From: Lachnospiraceae bacterium | Lineage (GTDB): Bacteria; Bacillota; Clostridia; Lachnospirales; Lachnospiraceae | Assembly: GCA_017558145.1 (NCBI GenBank) | Contig: JAFYWF010000060.1 | Coordinates: 1-64,000, forward strand | Direction of reading: 5' to 3' | DNA length: 64,000 nucleotides | Position numbers and translations under genes: made by a program | Shown here: positions 62,192-64,000 of the stretch, piece after piece | Layout of the letters: every line of letters starts with the position of its first letter | Position numbering within the stretch: the stretch's first letter is position 1 | The notes under the pieces: generated by a model | Seen by the model: the letters and a program-made list of their open reading frames with translations, nothing else | The model's database searches: none | Told to the model about the DNA's origin: nothing

Positions 62192-63340
62192 ATGGGTAAA
62201 AATAAGATGATTCATAGACTACGTAAATGGTTTCTTTTGATTTTGTTAATTATAACATTGGTATTGATGGGAAAACAAAAAAATGGACAGGAAAATTTTT
62301 GGAAGATCGGAAGAAAGGTGGCCTTGGAAGGGGTTTTGACAAGAATGATGTACCAGCATTCCGTTTTGTGGGGACTGGTACAGGAAATGGAAACCGGTTT
62401 TTTTATAAAGGAACCCAAACTTATGGTAGAAAGTGTTTGGCAATTACCAAAAGATACTTCCGTAATCAGTACCGGGGAAGATATGTTACAGAAAGTGATA
62501 GAAGAAAATACCGGACAAAAGGAAGTTCAGAATCAAACATTTTATTTAACAGAACAAAATGCCTTTCGCCCGGTTAAAGAAAAACAGGTTTTCTATGATT
62601 TTAACCAATATAAAAGTGTAGATGAGTTAGTGAAACAGTTTTACACGGTGGATTCCACTACGGCTGTAGCAGAAGATTTGTTCCAAATAGAAAAGTTAAA
62701 AGCTTACGATTGTGGAGTAGATAGAAAGACAGAAGGAGCACAAATTTTGATTTATCATACACACTCTCAAGAAGCTTTTATGGATAGTAGAGCCGGAGTG
62801 GAAGAAGATACCATAGTAGGGGCAGGGGAATTGCTGACATCTTATTTGGAAGAATATGGATTCAAGGTATATCACCACAAAGGGAAATATGATATTGAGA
62901 AAAGGGATTATGCATATTCTGAATCATTGCCGGAGATAACAAAGATTTTGAAAGAAAATCCTGATATTCAAGTGGTGATTGATTTACATAGGGATGCAGT
63001 AGCTGAGGACACTAGGCTTGTAACCACTTTACAGGGAAAACAAGTGGCAAAAGTTATGTTTTTTAATGGGTTATCCAGAACCAGCAGTCAGGGGAAAATC
63101 TCTTATCTGGAAAATCCTTATTTACAGGAAAATCTTGCGTTTTCATTTCAAATGAAAGTGGCTTGTGATGAATATTATCCAGGCTTTGCCAGAAGTATTT
63201 ATCTAAGAGCTTATCGCTACAATATGCATTTGTGTCCGAAAACTCTTTTAGTAGAGTTAGGTGCACAGACGAACACAGTGGAAGAGATACAAGGCGCATT
63301 GGCCCCGTTAGCCCATGTATTGTCTATGGTATTGGAGTAA
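62192..63340 (+). CDS. spoIIP: Stage II sporulation protein P
   Basis: 382 residues: N-terminal membrane anchor (about 14-30), a variable linker, and the SpoIIP amidase/endopeptidase domain (about 180-380). Zinc-binding IYHTHSQEAF, VIDLHRDAV and the Glu in LLVELGAQTNTVEEI are visible. SpoIIP with SpoIID and SpoIIM digests peptidoglycan during engulfment of the forespore. No strong ribosome binding site is seen; ATG at 62192 is the best guess, with 62207 possible. Adjacency to gpr is the usual clostridial order. Confidence 0.94.
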   Translation: MGKNKMIHRLRKWFLLILLIITLVLMGKQKNGQENFWKIGRKVALEGVLTRMMYQHSVLWGLVQEMETGFFIKEPKLMVESVWQLPKDTSVISTGEDMLQKVIEENTGQKEVQNQTFYLTEQNAFRPVKEKQVFYDFNQYKSVDELVKQFYTVDSTTAVAEDLFQIEKLKAYDCGVDRKTEGAQILIYHTHSQEAFMDSRAGVEEDTIVGAGELLTSYLEEYGFKVYHHKGKYDIEKRDYAYSESLPEITKILKENPDIQVVIDLHRDAVAEDTRLVTTLQGKQVAKVMFFNGLSRTSSQGKISYLENPYLQENLAFSFQMKVACDEYYPGFARSIYLRAYRYNMHLCPKTLLVELGAQTNTVEEIQGALAPLAHVLSMVLE

Positions 63341-63415
63341 AAGTTGATAAGTGTTCAAAACAATAAAAGACAGTGAAATATACGTGAATATAAGAATAAG
63401 AGAGTAAAAAAATAA

Positions 63416-63444
63416 TTGTTTCGTAAACTAAAATAGTGTATAGT
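63416..63444 (+). promoter_or_regulatory. Sigma-A promoter of the ECF S-component gene
   Basis: -35 TTGTTT (63416-63421) and -10 TATAGT (63439-63444), spacer 17, about 60 bases before the ATG. No riboswitch is seen in the short leader. Confidence 0.7.
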
Positions 63445-63503
63445 GAATTGTGTATGTGCTTTAATAAGTAAATACACATGAATTTTACATAGGAGGAATA
63501 GAT

Positions 63504-64000
63504 ATGAACAATAAAAATCAGTTATCTATCAAAAGTATTGTAGCTATTGGTATTGGTGCTGCTCTTTTCTTTGTATTAGGAAGATTTGTGGCAATCCCAA
63601 GTCCTGTACCAAATACAACTATTAATATTCAGTATGGTATTTTAGGTGTATTTAGTATTATTTATGGACCGGTAGTAGGTGTTTTAACAGGATTTATCGG
63701 TCATACATTAATCGATTTATCTTGGGGTAGCCCATGGTGGAGCTGGATTATTGCATCTGGTGTGTTCGGTTTAGTTGCAGGTTTAGCAAAGAAAAACGTA
63801 AACATCGAATCCGGTAACTTTGGTGGAAAACAGATTGCAGCATTTAATATTTTTCAGGTACTTGGTCATGTTGCTGCATGGGTTGTTGTGGCACCGGTTC
63901 TTGACATTTTAATTTACAACGAACCAGTTGAAAAATTATTTGCTCAGGGTGCTTTTGCAGCAGTATCTAACAGTGTTTCTACTGCAATCGTAGGTACTAT
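63504..64000 (+). CDS. ECF transporter S component, UPF0397 type (3' end outside window)
   Basis: 165 codons are visible and the frame is still open at the window end. The start MNNKNQLSIKSIVAIGIGAA and FFVLGRFVAIPSPVPNT, then YGPVVGVLTGFIGHTLIDL and SWGSPWWSWIIASGVFG, match UPF0397 substrate-binding subunits of energy-coupling-factor vitamin or ion transporters. About four membrane spans are included. The expected ATPase and EcfT genes would follow outside the window. AGGAGGAA precedes the ATG. The substrate cannot be told. Confidence 0.9.
   Translation, partial: MNNKNQLSIKSIVAIGIGAALFFVLGRFVAIPSPVPNTTINIQYGILGVFSIIYGPVVGVLTGFIGHTLIDLSWGSPWWSWIIASGVFGLVAGLAKKNVNIESGNFGGKQIAAFNIFQVLGHVAAWVVVAPVLDILIYNEPVEKLFAQGAFAAVSNSVSTAIVGT

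Overview
The window looks like the chromosome of a low-GC, spore-forming, probably motile Clostridia species, most likely a Lachnospiraceae gut anaerobe. The spore genes gpr and spoIIP lie next to rpsT. The blocks yicC-remA-gmk-rpoZ-rimO-pgsA-cinA and murT-gatD are typical of Firmicutes. There is a tandem glycine riboswitch, two Fe-S/flavin 'old yellow' reductases, a FliB-type flagellin methylase, a chemotaxis receptor and a YvyF-like protein. Most promoters are clear sigma-A boxes with 17-nt spacers, and ribosome binding sites are strong (AGGAGG-like). No tRNA, rRNA or CRISPR was seen.

Layout. 1-2430: the end of a Tn916-family integrative element (unknown gene, xis, int), then int-proximal repeats and a truncated tyrosine-phosphatase start. 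2434-3218: a decayed NucA-type nuclease and a small unknown gene. 3303-9504: phosphatase, dicarboxylate/amino-acid symporter, MATE exporter, FliB, and a second MATE gene split by a -1 frameshift. 9637-11940: PadR/HAAS/DUF4097/PspC envelope-stress operon. 12017-14296: murT-gatD behind a nested inverted repeat. 14406-16240: glycine riboswitch and Na+/alanine-glycine symporter. 16314-27257: a seven-gene operon, described below. 27256-30747: GNAT, rqcH and degV. 30856-35093: two OYE reductases separated by a 178-nt palindrome. 35126-40517: conserved housekeeping operon. 40659-45090: hflX, a VanZ-like gene and a large cyclic-nucleotide-binding protein. 45109-52778: small unknown gene, TetR, purL, chemotaxis receptor, yvyF-like gene, queH. 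52838-60627: argS, pepD, threonine aldolase, AI-2E-type permease and a zinc-ribbon/TPM pair. 60701-64000: rpsT, gpr, spoIIP and the start of an ECF transporter S component.

The most unusual region is the operon at 16629-27223, served by one promoter (16314-16342) and one terminator (27228-27257). Five of its seven proteins begin with a small zinc ribbon, have one membrane span, and carry a different outer domain: YD-like repeats, a Ser/Thr-kinase-linked domain, SH3 plus M14 carboxypeptidase, a long beta-rich domain, and TPR plus VWA plus YARHG. The sixth is an SH3-amidase lipoprotein and the seventh a small cytosolic coiled-coil protein with a C-terminal zinc ribbon. I infer a membrane signalling and cell-wall-remodelling complex built around the kinase; its function is not known to me. 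Other points of interest are a GatD that lacks the expected nucleophilic cysteine, a MATE gene broken exactly at an A AAA AAG heptamer, the phosphatase fragment at the integrative-element end, and several operator-like palindromes.
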